From: Linderina pennispora
Taxonomy: Eukaryota; Kickxellomycota; Kickxellomycetes; Kickxellales; Kickxellaceae
NCBI RefSeq assembly: GCF_002104995.1
Contig: NW_024468258.1
Coordinates: 124,001 to 188,000, forward strand
Direction of reading: 5' to 3'
Length of the DNA stretch: 64,000 nucleotides
Position 1 is the stretch's first letter; each line of letters starts with the position of its first letter. Under the pieces are notes generated by a model. The model worked only from the letters and a program-made list of their open reading frames with translations. It was not told the origin of the DNA and searched no databases. Made by a program: the position numbers and the translations under genes. Below are positions 35,405-47,076 of this stretch, in pieces.

Positions 35405-37107
35405 GAATTCCCCGACATTTTAAGCGAGATCGAATAAAAAAAGCACCATTTTGAGGATACCACAGCGATGTATGAGCGAAGCCAATTGCGTTTTTTTTTT
35501 TGCGTGCAGCAATTTATGCTACAGTTTATTACATTCGGTCTGGCCAATTGGGCGCCACAGATAGCCAGAATGCTAATGCAGGCTGTGGTCCCAGCCACAG
35601 CATTACCGGGCTGGGGCTTCTGAGCCATCGGTGCGTGTTTGTTGTTGCTTCCACCACCGGGTTGTTCTGGCAAAATAGCGAGCTGTGAATGAGCGGGATA
35701 TTCATTGGAGCTTGTCCTTTTGCCACTGATTATTCGCGGTTAGTGCGGATGTGTAAACAAAAGCGGATTGATGTGCAGGGAGGTATTCGCAGCTGTAGAC
35801 GTGCATGATGGGGGGAGCGACAGCTGCAGGCGCGAGAAAGCATCGCGAACGAGGCAAAATAAGAACAAAAGGAGCTGCCGAGACCGCGAATCCCCTCGAT
35901 TGCATGTTGCAAATGATCTCAGGAAACGTAATCTCTCCAGTACGCGCGGCAGGGCAGAGGGTGTGGGCAAATTAAGACCAGAGCGCTCGTCTACGGGCAA
36001 GTCATATTTTCAGCCGAGCCAAAAATGAATGGCCCTGAGCTAGCACGCATGCCGACCTATTTTAAGCAGCGAGGTCAGAGGCGCTCAATTGGGACAAAAC
36101 AAAAACAAGGCACATCCTTGCTTCGTGTTTTTGTGCGCTTTTCTGCGGCCTCGTAGTGCTGCCCACACAATTGGAGGGCAGAATGGAGACAAAAAGGCCC
36201 TCTGCGGCTCAAAAGTTATTGAGACCGCTGATGGCGGAGACCATGCGATCTGTTGTTAAGCACCTGCCTGTGTGCGCCAGGCTCGAATGTGGGCGGGCGG
36301 CCCTCCCTCGTTCCTCTGGGTTATTTTTTGGGTAATTGATTTTTTGGCTGCTGGCCATCCCCTGTTGTTGTCGTTTTCAGATTCCTCTTTATTATTGTTG
36401 TCGCAATTTTGTATGTGAGGCAAGGCCAATCCAAGCCGAACATCTCGGTTCACATTCTTTTTCTCACTTCTTTCTCCTTTCCCTCCCTCCTCTTCTCTCT
36501 TTTGCTATTGATTTTATTCACTTTTATCCACTTAGGTATAACGTTTACTGTCATCTTATATATCCCTTACCTTGCCAGAGGCTTTTTTCCAATCACCTAT
36601 CTTTTTATATTGCTTGTGAAACGCACACGTTCCAATATTTCTCTGCCGGCGAAACTGCTTAGTGAGCGGCAACTGAAACTCATTTTGATACTCCGCTCGG
36701 TTAGAAACGAAGAGACATCCTTTCAGCCGCTCCCAACAGCTTTCTTACTGGCTGGTCGCTCGCCCCCACTCTCTTTTTTTTTTTTGCTCTCCTGCTCCCC
36801 GAGTGGTTGTTGCTCGGCCCGCTTTAAGAACGCCTGTGCCAATCGAATAGGGAACTCGAGTCTCTTTTCTCCTGGTTTATCCTTACTACTCCCCTGTACC
36901 GAACACTGTGTCTTTAGGGCGACCCCAAGTTGTTTTTTAACTGCCGCTGGCTGTGGAGGTCCATCTGTCTGGCTCGTTTTTCCCCTTCTTATTACTGCAC
37001 GCCTTTACATCATTTTCCTGTTTGGCGGTTAAGGACTGCATTAACCCAAACAGATTACCTCTTGCATAGTCACCCTGTTTTCCCCACTCAGAAACCTCAC
37101 TCCACAT
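35405..37107. other. 1.7-kb intergenic stretch, pyrimidine-rich toward its end
   Basis: From about 36450 to 37100 the plus strand is strongly CT-rich with T runs, typical of a fungal promoter and leader. No conserved coding sequence is visible in the rest. Confidence 0.4.
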
Positions 37108-39498
37108 ATGGTGGCTGACACAAATCCACCCAAGCGCTCAAACAGCATCTCAGATGTGCCGAAGACGCGCAAGCGCTCGCGCACTGGCGGCAGCAAGGAC
37201 CTGTACGAGGGCCATTCTCAAGATGTAATGATGGCCAAGACGCTGATTGACCCCGACCACCAGTGCTCGGTGACGACGGTGAAGGCGTACGTAACCCACG
37301 TCTGCGCCTGGTTCAGGTACTGCCGCACGCTGCCAGAGCCCAACTACACGCTGGTGAACGAGGAAAAGCTGTCGGGGTTCCTGAAGTGGGCGACGCAGAC
37401 CCCGCGCCTTCCGTGCAAGAGCGGCAGCGGTGGCTCGATGTCATATCAGTCAGCGCGTCGCTACGTCGAAGGCGGGATCCTGGCGCTGTGGCGGCGGTAC
37501 AAGATGCCGGATGAGGAGAACCCGCTGCACGCACTCAGCTACCTGAGCACCAAGTACGCCATCCGCGAGGCCACCAGCTCGTCAACGCCCAAGAGCGCGC
37601 CCGAGAAGCACTTTACAGCGATGCCGGTCAGCCAGGACCAGGAAGAGACCATAGTCCGCACACTGCTGTCCCCCGAGTACGACCCGCAGACGAGTATCAA
37701 GGCGTGGGCGTACTACTGTCTGGGCGCCGCCACCTGGATTCCCTGGCGCACGCCGCCTGCACCTACGGCTTGATGCCCTGCATATGTCCCAGCGCACGGA
37801 TGCCCGGCTTGTCGAGCACACGACCATCCCGTTCATGGAGTTCCGTGTCAACCCCGACCCGACGACGCCTACTGGCCGGTTCGCCGAGGTAACTATGGCA
37901 CGCCACACCAACCCGCTTGTGTGCCCCTGGTATGCGGTCGCCATGCTGGTGTTCTCGCAGTGGCAGGCGCAGCCGTCTGCCATGGCAGCCGCCTCGCTGT
38001 ACGACTCGACGACGTGGCTCAGCCAGCCGCTGTTCCTGGCGTCCACTGCCGACTCGCTTGTATTCCTGGCTGACGATGCCCGCGTCAAGATGGTGCAGGA
38101 CGAGCTGGCGCCTATTCTGGCCCACGCAACCGGCAATGGTCGGGGCTACGGCAGAGTCCCATGTGATTCGCCGCCGTGACAAGATGATGGCTGAGGCGCT
38201 GGGCCTGTCTGCTCCGCAGGTCGTGCGGCTGGAGAAATGGCGTCGTGCACCACCGGCGCACCGGCGTGACACGCGCACAGACGTTCTTCGACCTGACACT
38301 GGTGTTGGGCGGGCAGAATCCAGCCGCCAGCACACACAGACACGCCGCATGCATTCAGGGCTCCGTCACGCACACGACTCCAGGTGCCAGACCACCTTGT
38401 CACGCAGGTGTTCCCATGGCTCTGCGACTGGCTGTCACAGCTGCCATCGCCGCCCACACAGGGCGGGCGGCAGCGGTCGTACAGCATGAGCGCACAGAAC
38501 TCGGACGACGTGGCCCGGGCCGAGCGGTCCGCCAGCATTCGCATGATGCGCGAGCTGGCTGTGGTGCTGGTGCAGGACACAGCCGCAGCTGATGTCTGAC
38601 CCACAGTATGCGCCCATCCTGGACGCCCACCCGATATTCCAGGCACCTGTGTTCCACTCGCGTGCCTTCCGCGACTTTGCCAACTACGCCGCTCAGGCGC
38701 TGTCCCTGCGCCACTCGGACGTCTATGCGCCGCCGCCGCCTCTGCTCGTCTCGCCGGTGCCCCAGCCAATGACCCCCGCACTTGCCAGCCCTGTGCACTC
38801 GGGCCCAACGCTGCTGACCCAGCCGTTCCCGACCCTGTCGGCGCCCCCCTCGGCGCGTCGCCGTGGCATGACATTTGAAACCATCCAGGAGGACGCGGAG
38901 CCGCCCATGTCAGCATTCCCGTCAATACCCATGTCTGCCCACCACCACATCCTGCCACCCACCATGCCTACGTTCAATCCGATGCTTTTGTCTCAGCCGC
39001 TGGCTTTCCCCCCGCTGATAACGACACCAACCCAGCCCGTCGCCTTCCCACAGCTCATGGAGGAGCAGCCACAACAACAACACCAGCACCAGCACCACCA
39101 GCACCACCAGCATCAGCCCCCAGTAGATGACCCGACACAGCAGTACTCGCAGCAGGACTTATTTCAGCTGATTGACTATCTGTCGACGTGCCAAAGCCCG
39201 CCACAGGTTTTTCCGATGACGCAGAATAGCGCACCAGTAGAAAGCACTGGCAATGGCACGCCCGGGAGCTCCGAAACCAACAGCCTCACCGGAGCTGCCA
39301 GCGGCTGCGTATAAGCAGGATGCACGGCCCAAGGTGACTTCCCAGCAGATGTATTTTAACCAGCAACCCGGATCCTCATCACCAACACCGACACCGGGCT
39401 CAGACAGCCCTGGACTGACCGCCGCTGACTCCCTGCAGTTCTCCATTGCGCCGTACAAACTGCAGCTCAAGTCCGATACCGACCTGTTCCTGCAATAG
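37108..39498 (+). CDS. Ndc10/Crypton-type (tyrosine-recombinase-fold) DNA-binding protein with Gln/His-rich tail
   Basis: The N-terminal 220 residues have an SAM-like recombinase core-binding pattern (TTVKAYVTHVCAWFRYCR, YQSARRYVEGGILALWRRYK). The next frame gives FAEVTMARHTNPLVCPWYAV, then AVAMLVFSQW, the RHxxPxxCP...FxW signature of the Ndc10 domain shared by fungal Gcr1-like regulators, centromere protein Ndc10 and Crypton recombinases. RRRDKMMAEALGLSAPQVVR and FPWLCDWLSQL, then ELAVVLVQDTAA, fit the end of that domain. A Pro-rich region and a Gln/His tract (39070-39120) follow, like an activation domain. About five single-base shifts break it (near 37745, 38150, 38240, 38390, 38590 and 39290). 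No intact recombinase Arg-His-Arg-Tyr set was verified, so a regulator is more likely than an active element. Confidence 0.65.
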
Positions 39499-40429
39499 GC
39501 GGGCGTGTATTTCTATGCGCTGGTTGTCTGTTTTGGCCGTTTTTCTCAGGAAAGATAAAAATAGGCCCGTGTATTGTTTGGGCGGCCTCTCTGTATTCAC
39601 TATCCACCTCCAATATTGCCTGCTGCTTCTGTTGTTGGAAGGTTGCCTCTTCCTCCGCCCTCCTCGCCCATTGTTACCAACAAAACCAACATTGTGCTCT
39701 AGTTCCCTCTTCTTCACCACTTTTATCTCTTATCTATATCCTTAGCCTCCATACATTTCTTTTCTTTTATCGGAAAGAGGCGGTCGGAGGTGTAGTCATA
39801 ATGACTAGGAGGGGGCACACCAGTAGTGCTCCGACAGCAGCAGCTACACCTTACAGGCAAATTAGGTGGATTCTTACAACAGCAGGCATGCTCCTGGCTC
39901 CTTCACTCTTGTCCTTCATTTTTTCTGTTTCTCATATAATCAAAATCCAACTGTCAAATGCCCCCAGCGTCAAAACTGCTGAGCTACTTGAGCTGTGTAA
40001 ACATGCGTCATATCTTTAAATACCAGCAATGTAAATGTGCGCTTTTATCCAATATACCCTATGTAAGGCATGCTGCACTGCGACTATATAGTGAAAGCAG
40101 CAGAGCCATCGTGCACATTGCTGGTCTACATGCAGAGCTCTTGTTGGAATGCAGTCACAGTGTCAGTTGCAGTCCATGTACTGCCCGCACATGTGCGGAT
40201 GGTGTTAGAGATATGCAGCAGGTACCTGACAAATATGACAGCGAGGGCAAGCACTAGTGCCCAATGCAAAAACACACATCTACATTATATCTGTGCGACG
40301 GTTTGCATTTCCTCTTCGACAAGGAAGGCATTCTTCCCGCTTTATTTTACCATCCGAGTGACAAGTAAAAAACGAGGGAACAACACCCGTCCTATATTGT
40401 GAGAAATGGTCAACTGTTATGCCAACATC
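39499..40429. other. Intergenic between convergent genes
   Basis: A 0.9-kb stretch with 3' flanks only. A 99-residue open frame at 39958-40257 has several Cys near its end (CSHSVSCSPCTARTC) but no recognisable domain; I do not call it. Confidence 0.4.
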
Positions 40430-41077
40430 TTAGGCAGAGATGTGCTTAAGGTGAGCCTCCAGGGGACCGCGGGTGTTCAGGTACTTGACGTAGCAGCCGT
40501 CAGCCTTGACCAGACCGTTCTGGCGGGCCTCAACGTACTCGGCGCGGGTCAGCTTGGTGAAGCCCCACTTCTTGGAGATGATGATCTTCTGGCGACCCGG
40601 GAACTTGTACTTGCAGCGACGCAGAGCCTCAATGACCACAGCCTTGTTGTTGTCCTTGGTACGGACCGAGATCAGGACCTGGCCAATGTTGACACGAGCG
40701 GCAGTACCGTACGGCTTACCGTAGGCACCACGCATACCGGTCTGAAGACGATCAGCACCGGCGCACGAAAGCATCTTGTTGATACGCAGGACGTGGAACG
40801 GGTGAACACGGACACGCATGTGGAACGAGTCCTTGCCCGACACCTTGGTGATGTACTTGTTGGCGCTAATGCGGGCAGCCTCAAGAGCCTCGCTCGAGAT
40901 CTGCTGGTACTCGTCCGAGGTCAGGTGGATGCACAGCGGGAACTCGTCGACGTTAGCCTTCTTGCGGCCCAGGTCGAAGATGCGGATCTTGGGGTCAGGG
41001 ACACCACGGCAGAAGCGCGACTTGGGGTACGGCTTGTTCTTGCAGTAGCGGTAGCAGCGAGCGGGACGGCGACCCAT
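40430..41077 (-). CDS. RPL10: 60S ribosomal protein uL16 (L10)
   Basis: An uninterrupted 215-residue protein, the normal family length. It starts [20 protein letters not shown], contains [19 protein letters not shown], the loop region around [20 protein letters not shown], and [16 protein letters not shown]. The protein lies between the peptidyl transferase centre and the P-site stalk side and is needed for the last maturation step of the large subunit. No intron in the coding region. Codon use is strongly biased to C/G-ending codons, as in highly expressed genes. Confidence 0.95.
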   Translation of the reverse strand: MGRRPARCYRYCKNKPYPKSRFCRGVPDPKIRIFDLGRKKANVDEFPLCIHLTSDEYQQISSEALEAARISANKYITKVSGKDSFHMRVRVHPFHVLRINKMLSCAGADRLQTGMRGAYGKPYGTAARVNIGQVLISVRTKDNNKAVVIEALRRCKYKFPGRQKIIISKKWGFTKLTRAEYVEARQNGLVKADGCYVKYLNTRGPLEAHLKHISA

Positions 41078-41618
41078 TTTTTCAAATTAACTATATACCA
41101 CAGGTCAAGTCGGGAGGAGTTAGCAAAACGCACCTTTTTACTGAGACGTCTAATGCAGGGCGTTCTCGCAGTGCTGTGCGTGGGCTGTCGCTTTACATGG
41201 CGGGTGAAGCACTGGTACAGGTACTGGCGAGGCAAGGAGTACAACGGTCCAATTCGGAGTGCAGACCGAATTCCAAGATTGCAGGGGCAAATGCTCAGCC
41301 CTCTGCGCAAATTTCGCCTTCGCAAATTCCCTCAATTGCCAATTCGCCACAGTATCTGCCCATCCGATTTTACGCATAACGCGCCGCATCCATCACCAAA
41401 TAATCGCCTGCCACAGCGCATCCACAATCCGCGACTCGTTTAATTCGACATACCTGATGTTGAGAATTTGACAGAAGAGAGGGCGACCATAGTGCACCCG
41501 GGCCGCCAGTTTGAGAAAAGCGGGCAGCAGCATGCCCAAGCGGAAACGGCTAAGCAGAGGCAGATCATGATCCAGTAATCTAATACAGTCGATCATATTG
41601 TGATCAACCGGAGTGTAT
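41078..41618. other. Promoter of uL16 and outer flank of the left repeat arm
   Basis: Includes the uL16 promoter. From 41459 to 41578 both strands are open, and the minus strand has a good splice donor (CAG|GTATGT) at about 41453, so a short exon is possible; I cannot assign a protein. Confidence 0.35.
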
Positions 41619-42239
41619 GTGCATTGATGGTGCATATATTGGCAGCCAGTTGGTTTTGTTGTGGTGTTCTCATTATTGCAAGGTGGGATGTGTGCAGAAA
41701 CCAGCTCAGGTTAATTTCGAGTGCAGCTGGCGCCCATTGTGTTGCAAGCCTGTTTTCCGCTGTGTGTTTCAGCCAGAACAAAGCAGGCTGGCATGTCCGT
41801 GTGCTCATTTCTCGGCACTTGGGCGCCATGCCTTTGCTGCTGTCATTCTCGGCACTGGCGGCGCTTTGTTCAGCGCGTTGGATAATTGCGTCAGATCCTC
41901 TGCGAGCATTCTGGAAGGTGAGGGCAGGGTTGCTCAGTGCCAGGCTGTTCTCAGTGACTGCCAGCATGTGTGGGCAGGCGTGTGAGCTTTGCCATGGATG
42001 GTGGGGTACCTGGGACTTGTGCCGGATTGTCCCCCGAGGTTGCGCTCCCGCTGCCTGTGCTTGCACCTGAAGCAGCAGCAGTCAGCGGTCAGCAGCCCCA
42101 GCCAGAGTTCATGGTACCGTTGCAGGTATTGTCTTGTTGTTTCTTCCTGTTGCAAGGCTGCTGGCTGCTGCTGAAACATTGTTTTGTTGGGCAGGCTTTC
42201 TCTTCCCCAGACGCACCCAAGACCCGTCGCCCCCACCGC

Positions 42240-42345
42240 CTCTCTCTCCCCCAGCTAGCCAGGCGGCCAGACAGGCGGCCGGCCAGACAGGCGGCCAGTC
42301 AGATAGCCAGTCAGCCAGTCAGCCAGCCAGATAGCCAGATTCGCC
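42240..42345. repeat. CAGNC/GGCC-rich short tandem repeats in the left arm
   Basis: A run built from GGCCAGACAGGC and CAGTCAGC-type units. The right arm has the same run near 53195-53300 but 8 bp shorter, the kind of slippage expected of such repeats. Confidence 0.7.
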
Positions 42346-43038
42346 TGCAATAGTGGGTGTGGGTAGGCGCGGGACAGAGGTTTGGGCCTGCCCAACAAAG
42401 CCTGCTACGCATATATCGCTGTTGCTGCTGGCGATTACCGATCGTCCTTTGGGCACACTACCTGTCTTTCCTCATCGTTGCCGCTCCTCGTCCACGCCTG
42501 CCTCTCCCTCCCCAATGCTTGGGGGAGGTGACGGCAGCAGAGGCTGCAGAAAACCGGGCGCAGTGTTGGGCAAAACAGGGCAGGCGTCTGGGCCGCGTGC
42601 ATGCAGGACGACGGTAAACACGTCAGGTGGGAGCAATTAACACACGATGCCAGCGTGCGCGATGCACCTGGTAGAAAGGGAGCAAGGCGAGGCAAACAAT
42701 GGCAGCATACGGAGGACACGCTACCCACTCGGCCACCAGCATGTTCTAAAAATACAGTGGTAAGCATTTCGTGTTATTATCTACAACAGGAATCGGTTCC
42801 AACAAACTACGAGCAGGTGGAGGGGTGTGTGGCCCGCGCCGAAGAAAGAAGCTCCTCCGTCCGAGAGGGCGAAATTAAATAAGGAATGCAGAACTAAAAG
42901 AACAAGGAGAGCGGCAGCTGCGATAGAGAGGGTTATATGTATAGTTTTATGCTGGTGCCTTGCTCTCGGCGGGCGTGGCTTCTTGGGGAGGGCTTGGGCT
43001 CTTTTGGGCAGGGCTTTGGCTCTTTTGGGGGGGGATGC

Positions 43039-43407
43039 TTAGACCGTCGACAGCAGGTGCGCCGACGGCAGCGATGTCGAGCGGCCGCGAATGCCGTCGA
43101 GCAGGCTGCTGCTGGGCCCGAAGCTGCTGGGCGACTGCACTGGGTACGCCGGTGTGTGGCACGGCAGCTTCGACGACAGGTCAAACGACGTCACTGGCTT
43201 CAGCGACGGCGACCGCGACTGCGGCGACCACATCGGCGAGCTCACCGGCGATGCACGCGGCGACGCCAGCGAGAAGTACTCGGTCGACGCGCTGGCGCTG
43301 GCGGGCACTGCCGCTCCGTCGCCGTGGCGGCACGTCTCGCTGCAGTACAGGGCGTCCTCGGCGCTGTCGATGTGCTTGCCGCAGAATACGCACCAGTTAG
43401 TGTCCAT
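43039..43407 (-). CDS. Ecl1-family zinc-binding protein, left-arm copy
   Basis: 122 residues. The N-terminus carries NWCVFCGKHIDSAEDALYCS followed by ETC, a C-x2-C-x12-C-x3-C zinc site typical of the fungal Ecl1/2/3 family (extender of chronological lifespan), whose members are small and respond to nutrient and sulfur starvation. The rest is Ser/Pro-rich and disordered, ending SAHLLSTV. I chose the ATG just before the zinc site; longer upstream reading is GC-rich leader. A minus-strand TATAAAAG lies 304 bp upstream, after a long C-rich leader. The same gene occurs in the right arm with no difference seen in the protein. The family call rests on the zinc motif and size. Confidence 0.7.
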   Translation of the reverse strand: MDTNWCVFCGKHIDSAEDALYCSETCRHGDGAAVPASASASTEYFSLASPRASPVSSPMWSPQSRSPSLKPVTSFDLSSKLPCHTPAYPVQSPSSFGPSSSLLDGIRGRSTSLPSAHLLSTV

Positions 43408-43710
43408 TGCTGTCTGTAGATCGCGTGTGCGTGTGCGTGTGTGTGTGCTGGGTGGGTCTCGGCGGTAAGAGAGAGAAGAAAGTGTGACCTTGGCTGAGCA
43501 GGCGAGCGAGCGAGCAGGCTTTGGGTGACTTTGTTCGTTGGCCGGGCAGGCGGGATGCTTCGGAGGCGTTGGAGCAGGGGCAGCAGACCGCACAAGGGAG
43601 CTGGACTGGCAGTGGTGGGTGGTGGTGGTTACAAAAGCAGAAATGGGAAGCGAGGGTTGCTGTGTGAAGAACAGAAAAATAACAGCGGCGACGGGTTCCG
43701 AAGCGCCAGG

Positions 43711-43718
43711 CTTTTATA
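43711..43718 (-). promoter_or_regulatory. TATA box of the left-arm Ecl1-like gene
   Basis: TATAAAAG on the minus strand, mirrored exactly in the right arm. It implies both copies can be transcribed. Confidence 0.55.
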
Positions 43719-44509
43719 CCAAAAGTCTAATCACTCCCATCCGCCTGCGCTATGCCCCCGGCGCCTGTTGCTGCTCGCTCTCACAAAGCGCCCTTTTGCA
43801 CAGGGAAAGCTGCCATCCACACAATATCCTGGCGCGCTGGTTGGCTGGCTGCGATAAATTATGCAAGCAGGCAAGCGAAGGCGACGAGGGGTGGGCTGAT
43901 GCCGAGCGTCGCCGACCCCCCCTTTTCCCACTCCCGCCGCCCAATCGCCCAATCATCGGCCAATAAGGCGACATGGCTGCTCACGCCTGGCTGCCGATGT
44001 GAGTAATCTCGCGGGCTTGCTGTGTCAGCTAATGCTGTGCCGGCGGTTATTTTTGTCGTCCAAGCACCGGTACCCATCCTCTTCTAGACACCCCCCACTA
44101 TTGCCTCATATCCTCAAAGCGGCTGCGCACCGCGCTCGGTCCGCCGGTCGCGTCTGGGCATCGTGACTCAGAGTCGGCAGCGCTGACCAAGCACCCCACC
44201 CCGCCATAGTACCGCAGCATTGCGCAAGCAGGTCGTGGAAGGGACTGTGCAGTCACCCGCCGACTATGTCGATTCGCAATTGCCAGGCCTATCGATGCAG
44301 TCGGAGACCGCTAGGTGGTTCTACCGCATTCTGCTGACTTTCTCCCCACTTCCCTGTGCCCAAAATGACGAGCGAGCGGCAAGGGCTCGGTTGGGTAGGC
44401 GGGGCTATCATTTTCTTTCCCCGTGTGGAATCTTCCGATGCTCTCTCTACCCTGCGTCAGCGCTGGATATGCGGGCGGCAGCGGCGGCGGGCAGTCAGAC
44501 AGCGTGAGC

Positions 44510-44560
44510 GTGGGTTGTGGATCGTGGGTTGTGGATCGTGGGCTGTGGATCGTGGGCTGT
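44510..44560. repeat. 14-bp tandem repeat, about 3.6 copies
   Basis: Units read GTGGGTTGTGGATC or GTGGGCTGTGGATC. The mirrored array is at 50980-51030 in the right arm with the same unit order. Confidence 0.85.
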
Positions 44561-45247
44561 AAGCGCAGGCCGTATGGACCACGGGCACAAGAGCCGCACT
44601 CTCGGCTTTTCTTGGCAAGGAAAAGCGTTGGCCCGCACTAGCTGTGTCCGCACCCTCTGACAAGCCTGCTATCGCCCACATGTCTCGCTGCTGCTGCTGC
44701 TGCTACACTATCAGCAACACCAACAATGCCTGCAAGCAGACCCTTTCCTTCGGACACGAGTCCTCTTCCTCGTCAGACACTGGAATCAGACCACACAGCT
44801 GATCGTCACAGAACCATGGCTGATTCCACCCGGGTCATGCACCCCACCCCTCTTTGCTACCGAGCGCCGCCAGCATTAGCTGCTGCTGGTAGCAGTGTGC
44901 TGGTGGTGGCGGCAGATGAGCAACGCTGAGTAAAAGCGTTCTAGACCACCTGATAGCCACGTGGATGATCCAGCGGTGATCCCGTCCAGAGCCAGGCACT
45001 GTTTATTGCAGCGCTGCAGCTGGCATATTCAACATACAGACACAGCGCAGCTCCGCTGCAATTGCGGCTGCAACTACTGCCGCCGTGCTGCCCACAGAGC
45101 GACGCAAACACAAGGCCACGCAACGGCGCAGGTGCATAGACTCCTCTCCCTCCCCCACTACCATCCAGTGGATAGCAATGATAACAAGCTTGCTCCCTGT
45201 CCCCGTTTGGAAAGTCAGCTAAGAAGCCTGCTGCATGAATTCCGAGG

Positions 45248-47076
45248 TTGAGAGGCTGCAACCCTCACGTCAGCTGGTTTTGTTTTTTTATCCTATGCTG
45301 ATCATAATAAACCCAGGAATGGCAAACCAGCTGATATTTTGACACCCATCTTGAGGCCACTCGTTGGCCTGCAAGTAGGAGTGCACGGTGGACATGGAAA
45401 CCACAATTGCCATATGGCAGATTGCTATTCCGGGACACCGCAAATAACCGAAACTCGGTGTCCATTGGTGAACTGCCTAGAGCTTCCGGTGCCTGTTGTT
45501 TCGGTCTGTTGACTATTGTCACGGGTATCGCATGTGTTTCTTGCCAAGGAGGCCAATTGATGCATATTGACAATTGCCCTGAAACTCCGTCAATGGCCAA
45601 AGGATAAGTGGACCGGAGGTATACTGCGTGTGGGCTGATATTTCCAGCTTGCAAGTTACAACCTGCGCGTCCTAAGCCACCCTGGCACTAGGGTGTGGCT
45701 TTGGTCCGTAAAAATATTAGTTGCGATTTCAGTCGCTTGCATATATTGCATCTTGTTCATTGAGGGCATATCATCTGAGCTTATTCGCAATATGAGCGGC
45801 TTGCAACCCCACAATGCGTTGCCCATGCAATGTGCCTATACGGAGAGCTGGCCACATATAGGCGAATGGCTGCAGTAGACTAGTAATTTAATGCCAAAGT
45901 AGTAGCAGTTGTGCGGCCAATATTGTACGCTAGCAGAAAGCCAAAGTACCAGAATGTTTTAGCCCTTTCTCACACATGCTTTTACGGCTATTACTGTCAC
46001 TCAGTATGAGCCAAGAATATACCCTAACCTACCGCTCTTTATATACGCGGCCATTGTATTCTAGAGTTATAATCTTTTATGAAGGGCATATTCATTTTTA
46101 GTATAATTGTCGTAGTGCTGTGCTAAATAACAGTCTGCTCATGCCTATAGATATGCGTACATATTTTCATAAACAAGTCTGAATCGAAAATGGACAGTTA
46201 ATGCTTAATAGTGGGCATGCATCGGAGATTATAAGGGTGGTTTGTGGCAAAAACTGCTATCTAATTGTCAAAGCACTTTTCGCAACCATTCAGGATATTA
46301 ACAAACCATGACCTGCTGCTATCATTCGAATGTCACCCTTGTCTATAGAGCCAATATGCGAAGGTTCCACGAAAGATGTATGCTGCCTATCTACACCAAT
46401 GTTGCCAATTCTATGATCTGCGTCTGATTATGTCGTAATGCAGACTGATTTTCTGAAGCTATTAGATACACCTACCATATGATCAGCGTGGAGAGATACC
46501 CCGGACTGGAGTCCAGTAAAGTGAAGCCATTGCGGCCGCGAATCTAGACTTGAAGCTAGTAATTGTAATGAAGTGGGAATCTGCCACAGCATAGAATTCA
46601 GTGTGGAGTGTGGAGTGTGGAGTGAGGAGTGGGGTATCCGGCATGAACAACTGCAAGGTGTACAGGGATATCAATGGTTATCCCCAGGTCATAGTGAGGC
46701 AGCATTTGGAGGTGTTGTTTTGACTAATTGTTTCTGGGGTATTCGCACCCCACAGCTCTCCGCACGACACGGTTTGCTCAGTGACGGAATTCTGTGAATG
46801 TAATATAGGGCGCTCACATCATTGGACAAAAGTGTCCGCAGATTGCAACCGAGAGCCTAGTATTTATTGCAGTGCTCCATACTGACAGAACGGCGCCGAA
46901 ACCCGGGTGTTACCATGGGCCGGTATCATCAGCGAAACTACTACACCATGTTGCAAATGCAGATAGCCATGTACAACCAGCAATGAAAGGTGTGTTTGTA
47001 TAACACTAGATCGTTGTATGTTGTCCATACATGACATTAAAAGACAGGTCTAATAACTTAAAACCAGCAGTGTTGC
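45248..47076. other. Spacer of the inverted repeat, 3' side of the cell-wall protein gene
   Basis: AT-richer than the arms. Short GTGTGGA-type tandem units occur near 46605-46632. No conserved coding sequence was seen. Confidence 0.45.

Larger units (their letters stand above)
41619..45247. repeat. Left arm of a 3.63-kb near-identical inverted repeat
   Basis: This stretch equals the reverse complement of 50293-53922 almost base for base. Matching positions sum to about 95540 throughout. The match starts at a GCATTGATGG motif (41621) and stops at CCGAGG (45242-45247). Differences I could see are few: an 8-bp and a 6-bp repeat-unit change, a one-base T difference, three or more substitutions between 42140 and 42420, and a 17-bp tandem copy present only in the right arm. 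Each arm holds one full Ecl1-like gene. Flanks and spacer are unrelated to each other, so this is not a simple hairpin read artefact. Confidence 0.9.

Noticed and set aside
41393-41635. Overlapping open frames on both strands with a CAG|GTATGT donor
   Set aside because: Neither translation shows a recognisable domain and no partner exon is visible.
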